From positions 1 through 62,124 of the forward strand of contig CALWPT010000022.1 of NCBI GenBank assembly GCA_944383495.1: 62,124 nucleotides of DNA, given 5' to 3'. The stretch's first letter is position 1. Each line of letters begins with the position of its first letter. This document shows, piece by piece, positions 29,263-38,028 of the stretch. Source of the DNA: an uncultured Clostridia bacterium. Lineage in GTDB: Bacteria; Bacillota; Clostridia; Oscillospirales; Acutalibacteraceae. The translations under genes and the position numbers were made by a program. The notes below the pieces were generated by a model, which did no database searches, was not told the origin of the DNA, and saw nothing but the letters and a program-made list of their open reading frames with translations.

Positions 29263-30411
29263 TTACAGCAGCGATCGGTATAAAGCGGCAATTTCCTCCA
29301 CGCTGGTTTCCCGGGGATTGCCAGGGCGGCAGGCGTCAGCATAGGCTGACTCAGCCAGGAACGGGATATCCTCTTCCTTCACAATTCCCTTCAGACTGGC
29401 AGGGATGCCCACATCGGCCGCCAGCTGGCGCACCGCATCCACCGCCGCCTTGCGGTATTCCTCCACCGGCATTTGATCCACGCCGGCAACGCCCATCGCC
29501 TTGGCAATGTGCTTGTATTTGTCGCCGGTGGCGGGGGCGTTGTATTCCATCACGGTGGGGAGAATAATGGCGTTTGCTACGCCATGGGGCGTGTCGTACA
29601 CCGCGCCCAGCGGATGCGCCATGGAATGAACGATGCCCAAGCCAACATTGGAAAAGCCCATGCCGGCGATATACTGGCCTAAAGCCATATCCCGCCGCCC
29701 GTCCGGCGTGTTGTTGACCGCGTCCCGCAGGGAACGCGAGATGATTTCAATGGCCTTTAAGTGGAACATGTCGGTCAGCTCCCAGGCGGCCTTGGTGATA
29801 TAGCCTTCAATGGCGTGGGTCAGCGCGTCCATACCGGTGGAGGCGGTGAGGCCTTTGGGCATAGAGGACATCATATCCGGATCCACTATGGCCACAATTG
29901 GGATATCGTGCGGGTCAACGCACACAAATTTTCGGTTTTTTTCCGTGTCGGTTATCACATAATTGATCGTAACCTCCGCGGCGGTGCCGGCGGTGGTGGG
30001 GACGGCGATGATCGGCACAGATTCTTTTTTGGTATCCGCCGCTCCCTCCAGACTGCGGACGTCTTCATGCTCGGGATTGGCGGCGATGATCCCAATGGCC
30101 TTAGCCGTGTCCATAGACGAGCCCCCGCCAATGGCGACAATGTAATCCGCGCTGGACGCATGGAACGCCTTCACCCCTGACTGCACATTTTCGATCGTGG
30201 GATTGGGACGGATATCGGAATAAATTTCGTAGGGCTGCCCGGCCTGTTCCAGCACGCCGGTGACCTTCTGGGTCACGCCGAATTTCAGCAGATCCGGATC
30301 GGAGCAGACAAAGGCCTTGCGAAAGCCGCGTTTTTTGGCTTCTGCGGCGATTTCCTCGATTGCCCCGGCGCCATGGTAGGCGATTTCATTCAGAACAATG
30401 CGGTTTGCCAT
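29263..30411 (-). CDS. fucO: Lactaldehyde reductase / 1,2-propanediol oxidoreductase
   Basis: A 382-residue iron-containing (group III) alcohol dehydrogenase. Visible features are IGGGSSMDTAKA (NAD binding), PTTAGTAAEVTINYVITD, and the metal ligands in MDALTHAIEGY and HSMAHPLGAVYDTPHG. Length and start MANRIVLNE match E. coli FucO, which reduces L-lactaldehyde to propanediol in fucose/rhamnose fermentation. A longer frame extends upstream, but ATG 30411 has AGGGAGAG before it. No fucose or rhamnose catabolic genes are nearby. Confidence 0.9.
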   Translation of the reverse strand: MANRIVLNEIAYHGAGAIEEIAAEAKKRGFRKAFVCSDPDLLKFGVTQKVTGVLEQAGQPYEIYSDIRPNPTIENVQSGVKAFHASSADYIVAIGGGSSMDTAKAIGIIAANPEHEDVRSLEGAADTKKESVPIIAVPTTAGTAAEVTINYVITDTEKNRKFVCVDPHDIPIVAIVDPDMMSSMPKGLTASTGMDALTHAIEGYITKAAWELTDMFHLKAIEIISRSLRDAVNNTPDGRRDMALGQYIAGMGFSNVGLGIVHSMAHPLGAVYDTPHGVANAIILPTVMEYNAPATGDKYKHIAKAMGVAGVDQMPVEEYRKAAVDAVRQLAADVGIPASLKGIVKEEDIPFLAESAYADACRPGNPRETSVEEIAALYRSLL

Positions 30412-30468
30412 GATACATCTCTCCCTTATTTTTATAATACGGCGCTGGAGGATTTTCCAGCTGGGATC

Positions 30469-30496
30469 ATTATACCACCTTTTGGCGGCAGGACAA
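30469..30496 (-). promoter_or_regulatory. Promoter of fucO
   Basis: On the minus strand TTGTCC, 16 bases, then an extended -10 TGGTATAAT (30469-30474 core). It is about 60 bases upstream of the start codon. Confidence 0.65.
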
Positions 30497-30499
30497 GGG

Positions 30500-30980
30500 C
30501 AAAGAAAGCGCCAATTTGTAAATTTTTTATTGACAGGGGCTGTAAGCCGCGCCGCCACGGGTCAAGGGCATGGCGAACCGACGGCGCCTTTTGAAATTTA
30601 CTCTGGTAAAATAAGCAGAGATATGCTATTATCTATTATAATAAAGCCTCCCGGGTGATAGCGCGCAAAAAAAATTTGCACGTTCGCCAGCGCGCATCCA
30701 TGGTTGAAAAACCGCCGCGTACGATAAGCCTTTGTGACGGCGCATCAGCAGGAGCCCCGTAAAAGGCTAGAGCCGGCAGGCCGAGGGCGGCTTTTTGCGG
30801 AAAAGCAGGAACAGCAAAGCAGACGGCTGCGCTTTTATGAAAGAAAAATCGGAGCGGGCTTGACGCGTTCCGATGTGTCTGCCGGGGATAAAAAAGCCGC
30901 CGGGTTGAACGCGGGCAGTTTGTCCATCGTAAAGAAAAGAGCCCGGAGCGGGAATTGGCTCCAGGCCCTGCCTGTCTAAG
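30500..30980. other. Gap without a convincing gene
   Basis: No recognisable gene on either strand between the fucO promoter and the tRNA-like sequence; the open frames here have no family features. Confidence 0.6.
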
Positions 30981-31008
30981 GACTATGAAAAAGATAGTCT
31001 GCGTTGCT

Positions 31009-31098
31009 GCGGGTGGAGTCGAACCCGCGTACCCAAAAAGCTTGGCAGCGACAGCGGGCCGTCGCAAATGCGTTTACAGCTGAGCCGGGGAGCCGAGC
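31009..31098 (-). other. tRNA-like remnant
   Basis: On the minus strand GGCTC-AGCTG (D-arm-like) is followed 60 bases later by GCGGGTTCGACTCC (a perfect T-arm-type box). The T-stem pairs GCGGG/CCCGC only if three bases CCA are skipped, the supposed anticodon loop has 8 bases and no U33, and no acceptor stem pairs. A small hairpin GACTAT/ATAGTC follows at 30981-30999. Probably a decayed tRNA or chance similarity. Confidence 0.3.
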
Positions 31099-31152
31099 GG
31101 GGCTTTTTTGGAAAAGGAGACGCAGCCAAAGGTGCGCACCGGCAACTTTTTT

Positions 31153-31195
31153 ATAAAAAGAAGGCCGCCGCAAGCTGCAAATCGCTTGCGGCGGC
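31153..31195 (-). terminator. Terminator after tRNA-Arg
   Basis: A 12-base stem GCCGCCGCAAGC / GCTTGCGGCGGC (31164-31175 / 31184-31195), followed on the minus strand by CTTCTTTTT. Confidence 0.85.
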
Positions 31196-31196
31196 G

Positions 31197-31272
31197 TGGT
31201 CCGCCCAGGAGGACTCGAACCCCCAACGTCAGAATCGGAATCTGATGTTTTATCCGGTTAGACTATGGGCGG
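31197..31272 (-). tRNA. tRNA-Arg (CCG)
   Basis: 76 bases. Acceptor CCGCCCA pairs with TGGGCGG, discriminator A and an encoded CCA. Anticodon arm TCAGA-TTCCGAT-TCTGA gives anticodon CCG. T-arm GGGGG-TTCGAGT-CCTCC (one G-U). The D-stem GTCT/AAAC has one mismatch. It decodes CGG arginine codons. Own promoter and terminator flank it. Confidence 0.93.
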
Positions 31273-31293
31273 ACAATGAAAACCGCTTCAGTA

Positions 31294-31322
31294 AGTATAG
31301 CAAAAAATTCTCTGCTTGTAAA
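31294..31322 (-). promoter_or_regulatory. Promoter of tRNA-Arg
   Basis: On the minus strand TTTACA (31317-31322), 17 bases, TATACT (31294-31299), 21 bases before the tRNA 5' end. Confidence 0.8.
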
Positions 31323-31402
31323 GAGGGAATTCAAAAATTGCACCGCTCTTTTTGCATGCAAGCATGCGCCCAGCGCATGAGATGCCCCGCGGGGCCGGAA
31401 TT

Positions 31403-31521
31403 GCGTCCCGGCGGCGGCTCGCCGCAAAGAAATGCGCGCACAGGAAGCGTGCGCTGATCCGCGGGGGAAAACGAAAGCCCTTGCAGGAGGCGGGAGCGCG
31501 TCCCGGCGGCGGCTCGCCGCA
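31403..31521 (+). repeat. Pair of 24-base direct repeats, each with a GC hairpin
   Basis: The 24-base unit at 31403-31426 is repeated exactly at 31498-31521. Each copy contains GCGGCG-GCT-CGCCGC, which can fold. They lie in the leader of the GH3 gene, 43 bases before its start. Confidence 0.8.
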
Positions 31522-31563
31522 GGCTTCAGATATTTGTCATATAATTTTGAAAGGATGATAAAC

Positions 31564-33774
31564 ATGAATTCTTTTTCCCCTCGTGTAAACACGCTGTTGA
31601 AGGAAATGACCCTCAACGAAAAAATCGGTCAAACCTTCCAGATTGTCGCGGGATTTTACCATGAGGAGGGAATAAAGATCGAGGATCTGACCGGCCCCAT
31701 CACCGACGAAACCGTTGCCGAAGATGTCTTGTGGAATATTGGTTCAATAATTGACAACGCCTCCTGCGACCCGGAACGGAATCGGAGGGTGCAGGAAACG
31801 TTTTTGGAGCACAACCGCCTGGGAATTCCGCTTTTATTTATGGCGGATATCATACACGGCTATAAAACCTGTTTTCCCATACCGCTGGCCATGACCTGTG
31901 CGTTTGATCCGGAGCCCGTCTTGGAATACGCGCGCACCGCGGCGGCGGAGGCGCGGGCAGCGGGGATTCATGTTACCTTCTCCCCCATGCTGGATTTATC
32001 CCGCGACTGCCGCTGGGGCCGGGTGATGGAGGGGCCCGGGGAGGATCCCTTCTTAGGGGAGATGGCCGCCCGCGCCTATGTGGAAGGGTACCAGGGCGCA
32101 AACGAGGATGAACTCAAGCGGCAGGATCGCCTTGCCGCGACGCTGAAGCATTTTGCCGGCTATGGTTTTGTCATGGGCGGACGGGATTACGACGAAACCG
32201 ATATCACAGAGCATACTCTGCGGGAGTACGTACTTCGCGCCTTTAAAGCCGGAGTGGACGCGGGGGCAGAATTGGTAATGTCCAGCTTCACCACCTTTGA
32301 GGGCGTGCCTGCCAATGGAAATAAAAAGCTGATGCAGGATATTCTGCGCGGGGAGCTAGGCTTTAAAGGGGTGCTGATCAGCGATTGCGGCAGCATCAAC
32401 CGCATCCAGGGCTACCATGTTGCCGCATCCGGCAAGGAAGCCTCCCGCATGGCGGTGGACGCGGGCTGTGACATTGATATGATGGGCTTTCGCTATATCA
32501 ACGACATCAAGACCCTTCTGGCGGAAAAGAAAATGACCATGGAGCAACTGGATGAAATGGTTGGCCGTATTCTGACCCTGAAGGAAAAGCTGGGACTGTT
32601 CGAAGACCCCTTCAAGGGCATTTCAAAGGAGAGAACCGACGCGCTGTACCTGTGTGAAGACCACCGGGCCAAGGCCCGCCGCGCGGCGCAGAAATCCATG
32701 GTGCTGCTGCAAAATAATGGGCTGCTGCCCTTTTCTAAGGATGTTAAAACCGTGGCGGTCATTGGGCCAAACGGGGGCGACATCAATATAAACGGGAACT
32801 GGAGCAGCCACTGCGACTGTAAGGACAGCGTGAAGGTGTATGAAGGCGTGCAGAATGCCATTCCGGGAGCAAATGTGCTCCTGGAGAGGGGCTGCGAATT
32901 TACCGCGCGCGACGAGGCGCTGCTGCACCGGGCGGTGGAAGCGGCAAAGCAGGCGGATCTTGTGCTCCTGGCGCTGGGCGAAAAGGATTGCTGGTCAGGC
33001 GAGGCCTGCTCCACCACCAATATTGCCCTTACCCCCTGCCAAATGGAGCTGGCCCGCGCGGTTGTAAAGGCCAATCCCAAAACCGTTGCTTTGCTGATCA
33101 ATGGCCGTCCCATGGATTTGACAGAGCTGAGCGGCTTTGCCCCGGCGATTTTAGAATGCTGGTTCCCCGGCACAGAAGGCGGCAACGCAATTGCCGATTT
33201 GGTTTTCGGCGACGTGGAGCCCACCGGCCGCCTTGCCATGAGCTTCCCATACTGCGTGGGGCAGGTGCCGACCTATTACAACCGCTCTCAGGTCAGCCAC
33301 TACAATCCCAGCGGCAGCCCCAATGTGTGGTTCCAGCTTCGGTATTCCAACTGCTCGATCCACCCCAGGTTTGCCTTTGGGCACGGGCTGGGATACACGA
33401 AATTTTCCTATAAAGGGCTGACCGTGCCCGCGGCCATGATAAGAGGCGGGGAAATCACCGTGTCTTGTACTGTGGCCAATGAGGGAGACCGGCCGGGAAC
33501 GGAAACGGTGCAGCTGTACCTGCGGGATGAGTTTGCCCAGGTGATACGGCCGCTGAAGGAGCTAAAGGGGGTTCAGAAGGTGACTTTGCAGCCCGGGGAG
33601 GAACGCCTGGTGTCCTTCACCATAACGGAGGAAATGCTGAAGTACCACCACAGGGATTTCAGCTTTTGCGCCGATGCGGGAGCCTTCCAGGTGTTCATCG
33701 GCCATGACAGTACCGTTGAAGAATACAAGGTGTTCGAGCTAAAGGACGAATACCCAGCCGCAGAGCGGCAATGA
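31564..33774 (+). CDS. Glycoside hydrolase family 3 beta-glucosidase
   Basis: About 736 residues, no signal peptide. The N-terminal GH3 barrel has LKHFAGYG, RDYDETDI and the nucleophile Asp in GVLISDCGS; then the C-terminal alpha/beta sandwich (AVIGPNGGDININGNW, CWFPGTEGGNAIADL, GRLAMSFP) and a fibronectin-III-like domain at the end (ITVSCTVANEGDRPGTE). This is the BglX-type three-domain layout, cytoplasmic here, splitting beta-linked disaccharides. AAAGGA lies 8 bases before ATG 31564; no transporter is next to it. Confidence 0.92.
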   Translation: MNSFSPRVNTLLKEMTLNEKIGQTFQIVAGFYHEEGIKIEDLTGPITDETVAEDVLWNIGSIIDNASCDPERNRRVQETFLEHNRLGIPLLFMADIIHGYKTCFPIPLAMTCAFDPEPVLEYARTAAAEARAAGIHVTFSPMLDLSRDCRWGRVMEGPGEDPFLGEMAARAYVEGYQGANEDELKRQDRLAATLKHFAGYGFVMGGRDYDETDITEHTLREYVLRAFKAGVDAGAELVMSSFTTFEGVPANGNKKLMQDILRGELGFKGVLISDCGSINRIQGYHVAASGKEASRMAVDAGCDIDMMGFRYINDIKTLLAEKKMTMEQLDEMVGRILTLKEKLGLFEDPFKGISKERTDALYLCEDHRAKARRAAQKSMVLLQNNGLLPFSKDVKTVAVIGPNGGDININGNWSSHCDCKDSVKVYEGVQNAIPGANVLLERGCEFTARDEALLHRAVEAAKQADLVLLALGEKDCWSGEACSTTNIALTPCQMELARAVVKANPKTVALLINGRPMDLTELSGFAPAILECWFPGTEGGNAIADLVFGDVEPTGRLAMSFPYCVGQVPTYYNRSQVSHYNPSGSPNVWFQLRYSNCSIHPRFAFGHGLGYTKFSYKGLTVPAAMIRGGEITVSCTVANEGDRPGTETVQLYLRDEFAQVIRPLKELKGVQKVTLQPGEERLVSFTITEEMLKYHHRDFSFCADAGAFQVFIGHDSTVEEYKVFELKDEYPAAERQ

Positions 33775-33884
33775 GCTTACCCGGCGCGCTTCCTGACGGG
33801 AAGCCGGCCGGTGGTTGGATAGGCTGCGCAAATGGCAGCCGGAAAAGCCGGCTTCAAATGCCGCATTGGAAGGGGGGATGAGAA

Positions 33885-34259
33885 TTGCAGATTCGTGAGT
33901 CCGCTGAAAATTATTTGGAGACCATACTGATCTTGACAAAGCGGCACGGCCAGGTGCGTTCTGTTGATATTGCCAGCGAGCTGTCCTTTTCCAAGCCCAG
34001 CGTCAGCGTCGCAATGAAAAACCTGCGTAACAACGGGTATATCCAGGTGGACAAGAACGGGTATATCTCCCTCCTTGAAAAGGGCCGTGAAATCGCGGAA
34101 AGAATCTATGAGCGGCACACGCTGTTATCCGACTGGCTGACAGCTCTGGGCGTGAGCCCCCAGGTAGCGGCGGAAGACGCTTGCCGGATCGAGCATGTGA
34201 TCAGCGCGGAAACCTTCGAGGCCTTTAAAGCCCATACCGCTCAAAACAAAAAGCCATAA
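33885..34259 (+). CDS. DtxR-family metal-dependent repressor
   Basis: A 124-residue protein with N-terminal winged helix (VDIASELSFSKPSVSVAMKNL) and the DtxR dimerization domain. Metal ligands: His in YERHTLLSDWL, and the Cys/Glu/His set in DACRIEHVIS, which is the DtxR (iron) arrangement rather than the MntR one (Glu instead of Cys). The usual ligand at position 8-10 is Asn and the ancillary His before the Cys is missing. No SH3-like domain. TTG start after a GGGGGG run. Targets unknown; no metal transporter nearby. Confidence 0.88.
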   Translation: MQIRESAENYLETILILTKRHGQVRSVDIASELSFSKPSVSVAMKNLRNNGYIQVDKNGYISLLEKGREIAERIYERHTLLSDWLTALGVSPQVAAEDACRIEHVISAETFEAFKAHTAQNKKP

Positions 34260-34260
34260 C

Positions 34261-34299
34261 AGCAAGCGCCCGGCTGTAAATACCGGGCGCTTGCTGTTT
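34261..34299 (+). terminator. Hairpin after the DtxR gene
   Basis: A 13-base perfect stem AGCAAGCGCCCGG / CCGGGCGCTTGCT with a 9-base loop; the following tract (GTTTG) is poor in T. Confidence 0.7.
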
Positions 34300-34396
34300 G
34301 TCCAAACTGCTTCTTTTGTGCCATTTCCGCCGCAAGGCCGGCCAGACGGTTCCCATCGCCCCGCAAGGCGATTTTGTCCTCATCGTTTTGAAAACC

Positions 34397-34419
34397 ATCA
34401 AAATTCTAACGATTTTGAT
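34397..34419 (-). terminator. Possible terminator after the CofE-like gene
   Basis: Inverted repeat ATCAAAAT / ATTTTGAT with a 7-base loop, followed on the minus strand by GGTTTTC. It is 117 bases downstream of the gene. Confidence 0.4.
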
Positions 34420-34535
34420 CAGCATTCCATGCAATGGGATCAGCCGCTGGCCGACGGCCGCAATATGGCAATCAGGAAAAAACGATTGAGAATTCCCCTT
34501 TCGGAAAAGCCCGCGGAAGGGGGCTGGCCTTTGGG

Positions 34536-35726
34536 TTAGTTGGTATAATTGTCAAAATAGCCCTGAATATAAACGATGGGCGTTCCCTTGTCCCCGCTGC
34601 CAGAGGTCAGATCGCACAATGAGCCGATTAGGTCGGTGAGCCGACGGGGGGTGGTGCCTTGCGATTCCATGGCGCCCACGAGATCCGCGTCCTTATGCTT
34701 AATGTAATCAGAAATAGCGGCCTTCAGCGCGTCCCCCGATAAATGGGCGAAATTGTTATCGGCCAAGTACTTCAGCTTAACCTCGTTGGGCGTTCCCGCC
34801 AAGCCCGCCGTGTGAGCGGGGGAGACCACCGGATCGGCCAGCTCCCAAATCTTCCCTACAGGGTCTTTAAATGCCCCGTCGCCGTATACCATGACCTCCA
34901 CGGCCTTTCCCGTGGCCTCCTTCAGCTTTTGCTGCACGCTGTCCACAAAGCCGCCGCAGTCACGCGGGAACAGCTTGACGGTATCCTCCGTGGCCTTATT
35001 GGAGCCCAGCAGCCCGTATTGCTCGTTGCAGCCGCTGCCGTTCACAGGGGCCGTTAAAATGTCATCCAGCCCGAATACCCGTTCGCCGCCGTTTTCCCTT
35101 AAGAGCCGCTTCGTGCGTTCCCGGGTGTGAATATCGCAGGCCAGCACATTTTTGGTATACCGCAGAATGGCGCGGGGATCGTTGCTGAATATGATCTCCG
35201 CTTGGGCGCCGCTTTCCTCGATCAGAGAGCTGTAATATGCCACATAATCCACGCCTGTGAAGGTGTGCTTGTTTTCCCCGAACAGCGCCCGGTACTGAGA
35301 AAGGGTGAGCAGGTCGGAGTATGGGTTAACGCCCTTTTCATCTAATTGATCTAAGGAAATCAGGTGGTTGCCCACCTCGTCGGAAGGGTAGGACAGCATG
35401 AGGATTACCTTTTTGGCGCCCTTGGCGATCCCCCGCAGGCAGATGGCAAAGCGGTTCCGGCTTAAAATGGGAAAGATGACCCCGATTGTTCCGCCGCCCA
35501 GCTTGGCACGCACGTCGGCGGCGATATCGTTCGTCGTTGCGTAGTTTCCCTGGGCTCGGGCCACGACAGCCTCCGTGACCGCGACGACGTCCCGATCCCG
35601 CAGGGCAAACCCCTCGCTTTCAGACGCCTTCAAAACCGAATCCACCACGATAGAGGCCAGATCGTCTCCCTTTCGGATAATGGGGGCCCGCACGCCCCGC
35701 ACCACGGTTCCAACCATTCGTTCCAT
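34536..35726 (-). CDS. Coenzyme F420-0:L-glutamate ligase (CofE)-like protein
   Basis: About 396 residues. The N-terminal half fits the F420_ligase fold (RDRDVVAVTEAVVARAQGNY). The family in methanogens and actinobacteria adds glutamates to F420, but long versions of about 400 residues occur in many Clostridia that are not known to make F420, so the true substrate may be another amide-forming reaction. AAAAGGGA precedes ATG 35726. It is a single gene, divergent from apbE. Confidence 0.75.
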   Translation of the reverse strand: MERMVGTVVRGVRAPIIRKGDDLASIVVDSVLKASESEGFALRDRDVVAVTEAVVARAQGNYATTNDIAADVRAKLGGGTIGVIFPILSRNRFAICLRGIAKGAKKVILMLSYPSDEVGNHLISLDQLDEKGVNPYSDLLTLSQYRALFGENKHTFTGVDYVAYYSSLIEESGAQAEIIFSNDPRAILRYTKNVLACDIHTRERTKRLLRENGGERVFGLDDILTAPVNGSGCNEQYGLLGSNKATEDTVKLFPRDCGGFVDSVQQKLKEATGKAVEVMVYGDGAFKDPVGKIWELADPVVSPAHTAGLAGTPNEVKLKYLADNNFAHLSGDALKAAISDYIKHKDADLVGAMESQGTTPRRLTDLIGSLCDLTSGSGDKGTPIVYIQGYFDNYTN

Positions 35727-35772
35727 ACTGTCATCCCTTTTCTTTTCATTCTTCTGTTTAGAAAACACAGTT

Positions 35773-35801
35773 ATTATAATACAAACATGCCCATAAGTAA
35801 A
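35773..35801 (-). promoter_or_regulatory. Promoter of the CofE-like gene
   Basis: On the minus strand TTTACT (35796-35801), 17 bases, TATAAT (35773-35778). Confidence 0.75.
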
Positions 35802-35874
35802 GACTAGATTCCTAGACGCCCAGGTTTTTACCCCGGACGGCGGGCTGCTGCAGGGGCCTTTGGACCTTTTGCTG

Positions 35875-35903
35875 TTGAATTTTAAATGGGTTTGTGGTAA
35901 AGT
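35875..35903 (+). promoter_or_regulatory. Possible promoter of the apbE-rnf operon
   Basis: TTGAAT (35875-35880), 17 bases, TAAAGT (35898-35903), 24 bases before the apbE start codon. Confidence 0.5.
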
Positions 35904-35926
35904 TATTCTGATAGCGAGGTGGAGGC

Positions 35927-36994
35927 ATGAGGCCATATTCCGGGAGAAAACGGCGAACCAACCGCCGGGGCGCCCTGCTGCTGGGAGGGGTTCTTTTCAC
36001 CGTCCTGCTCATTGCTGGCGGGGCGGTGTACCTGCACGTCCGGGTGGTGCAGAAAACCGTCACGTCCTATGCCATGGGCGCGCCGGTTTCTATCACGCTG
36101 TACGGCAAAGACGGCGCTGCGCTGGAGCAGTGCGGCCGCGCGGCGGCCGGAGCGGTCAATGCGCTGGAACGGCAGATTTCCGTGAGGATCAGCGGCTCGG
36201 AGGTGGACCGGATCAATCAGCATGAGGGGCCCGCGTCCGCCCCTGAATCCGCGTACATATTAAAGCAGATCCTCCCCATTTGCCGCCAGACCGGCGGGAA
36301 GTACGATCCGACCTTGGGCGGGGTTCTGCGGCTGTGGGATTTTGAGTCTGCGCCCAAAACCATTCCGGATCATCGGCAGATTGATCTGCTGCTTCATGAC
36401 GTTGGGTATGATAACCTGGAAATCAGGGGAGACAGGGTGGAGCTGTCGGCTCCGTCGGCGCTGCTGGATTTTGGCTCGGTGGGGAAGGGGTACGCCTGCG
36501 ATAAGGCAGCGGAGGCCCTGGCCGGCGGGCAGGTCAGCGGCGGCGTGGTCGCCGTGGGCGGCAGCATCGGCCTTGTGGGAGAAAAGCCCGGCAGCCGGTT
36601 ATATAAGGTGGACATCACCGATCCGCTGGACAAAACCGGTGTTTTCGGCTCGCTTCACCTGCCGGGGGGCAGTTTCATCTCCACCTCGGGGGCCTATGAG
36701 CGGTATATCGAATTTGAAGGGGAAGCCTACGGCCATATTCTGGACGCACGCACCGGAATGCCCTCAGACAGCGGCATTTTGTCCTGCACCGTGGTGGCGG
36801 ACAGCGGCCTGAAAAGCGACGCGCTTTCCACCGCCTGCTTTCTGCTGCCGCCCCAGGAGGGGCTGGCGCTTTTGGCCCGAAACGGAGCCGAGGGGGTGCT
36901 GGTGGACGAAAACAAGACGGTTTACGTCACCGACGGGCTGCGAAACAGCTTTTCCCTGTCTCCCGGCAGCGGGTACCGGCTGGAAGGGAAATAA
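35927..36994 (+). CDS. apbE: FAD:protein FMN transferase (ApbE/Ftp)
   Basis: A 355-residue protein with an N-terminal membrane anchor (about 18-40) and an external ApbE domain: YAMGAPVSITLYG, DFGSVGKGYACDKAAE, GVVAVGGSIG, HILDARTGMPSD. It attaches FMN from FAD to Thr/Ser of target proteins. Standing at the head of the rnf operon, its natural targets are RnfG and RnfD. No lipobox cysteine is seen, so it is probably held by the N-terminal helix. Confidence 0.93.
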   Translation: MRPYSGRKRRTNRRGALLLGGVLFTVLLIAGGAVYLHVRVVQKTVTSYAMGAPVSITLYGKDGAALEQCGRAAAGAVNALERQISVRISGSEVDRINQHEGPASAPESAYILKQILPICRQTGGKYDPTLGGVLRLWDFESAPKTIPDHRQIDLLLHDVGYDNLEIRGDRVELSAPSALLDFGSVGKGYACDKAAEALAGGQVSGGVVAVGGSIGLVGEKPGSRLYKVDITDPLDKTGVFGSLHLPGGSFISTSGAYERYIEFEGEAYGHILDARTGMPSDSGILSCTVVADSGLKSDALSTACFLLPPQEGLALLARNGAEGVLVDENKTVYVTDGLRNSFSLSPGSGYRLEGK

Positions 36995-37059
36995 GCGGCC
37001 AATCCAGGGAAAGCCCATACCCGCGACAACCAAAATCAACAGAAAGGGGCGCTGCTGCG

Positions 37060-37425
37060 GTGAAAAGGCTGTTTGGCCGGCTGGACGCATTGCTGATCGC
37101 TGGGATTCTCCTGCTGGCCGCGCTGCCGGCAGCCCTTTATTTTGCCCAGCCTAAATCGGTGCGGGCGAACATATATGTTAAAGGGGAATTATACCAAACC
37201 GTGCCGCTGGATATCGACCGGGATTTCACCGTGACGGGAAATTTGCCGGTGGTGATCCGGGTGGAAAAGGGCGGGATTCGGTTTCTCAGCTCCCCCTGCC
37301 ACGACCAGGTCTGCGTGCGCACCGGGCTTTTGACCCGGGGGGGCAGCACGGCGGCCTGCCTGCCGGCGGCCATCGTCATTCGGCTGACAGGGGACGGGAA
37401 GGAAAGCGATGGGGTGACCTACTGA
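37060..37425 (+). CDS. NusG domain II-containing protein
   Basis: A 121-residue protein: membrane helix at about 8-29 (LDALLIAGILLLAALPAALYF), then an external NusG_II domain with SSPCHDQVCVRTGLLTRGGSTAACLPA. Such proteins sit next to apbE, Gx-transporter and rnf genes in many Clostridia; their role is unknown. Three Cys residues (Cys in SPCHDQVC and TAACLP) are conserved in the family. GTG start; its stop overlaps the next start. Confidence 0.9.
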   Translation: MKRLFGRLDALLIAGILLLAALPAALYFAQPKSVRANIYVKGELYQTVPLDIDRDFTVTGNLPVVIRVEKGGIRFLSSPCHDQVCVRTGLLTRGGSTAACLPAAIVIRLTGDGKESDGVTY

Positions 37426-37979
37426 TGAAAGGGAAAAAAAGGGCTGCTCCGACCGTGGCCCAGCATGCGGCCCTGACAGGGCTTTTAACCGCACAGGCCA
37501 TTGTTTTGAGCTTTTTGGAAAATTTGCTTCCTTTGCTGCCCTTTCTGCCGCCGGGGGCAAAGCTGGGGCTTTCCAATCTGGTGGTGCTTTACGCGGCCAT
37601 GGATTTGAGCCTGCCCTCTGCTTTGTGCATCGCGGTCATGAAGGCGTTTTTCGTCCTGGTCACCCGTGGCGGCGCGGCGTTTGCCATGAGCCTGTGCGGG
37701 GGACTGCTGTCGGCGTTGGCCATGGGGCTTTTGCTGCGGATGTCGCAAAACCGGCTGGGACTCGTTGGCGTGTGCGTCGGGGGTGCGGTGTGCCACAACC
37801 TGGGGCAGCTGCTGGCGGCCTGCGTGCTCTCCGCTTCCAATCTGCTGTTCTACCTGCCGGCGCTGCTGCTGTTCGGCGTTTTGGCGGGGATTTTGACCGG
37901 CGTGGTCATCCGGCTGCTTTTGCCGGCGCTGCGAAAGCAGCTGGCGGTGGTCGTCCGCCATTGGGAGCCAAGTCAATAA
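37425..37979 (+). CDS. Gx transporter family membrane protein
   Basis: A 184-residue protein with about five membrane segments, beginning VAQHAALTGLLTAQAIVLSFLENLL and containing PPGAKLGLSNLVVLYA. This matches the family also labelled heptaprenyl diphosphate synthase component I, similar to ECF S-components. It is coupled to the NusG-II gene (TGATG) and precedes rnfC by 49 bases. It may import a flavin or cofactor precursor for Rnf, which is an inference from context. Confidence 0.85.
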   Translation: MKGKKRAAPTVAQHAALTGLLTAQAIVLSFLENLLPLLPFLPPGAKLGLSNLVVLYAAMDLSLPSALCIAVMKAFFVLVTRGGAAFAMSLCGGLLSALAMGLLLRMSQNRLGLVGVCVGGAVCHNLGQLLAACVLSASNLLFYLPALLLFGVLAGILTGVVIRLLLPALRKQLAVVVRHWEPSQ

Positions 37980-38028
37980 TATGGGCGTTGCCCATAAAAG
38001 GAGCCAAGGAGAAAGGGTTTGATCGCAC

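Noticed and set aside
30636..31067. 143-codon minus-strand frame
   Set aside because: Overlaps the tRNA-like region, low-complexity composition, no family similarity, no ribosome binding site.
30981..31098. tmRNA 3' end
   Set aside because: The T-arm-like box resembles a tmRNA end, but there is no 5' partner and the tRNA-Arg gene occupies the space where it would be.
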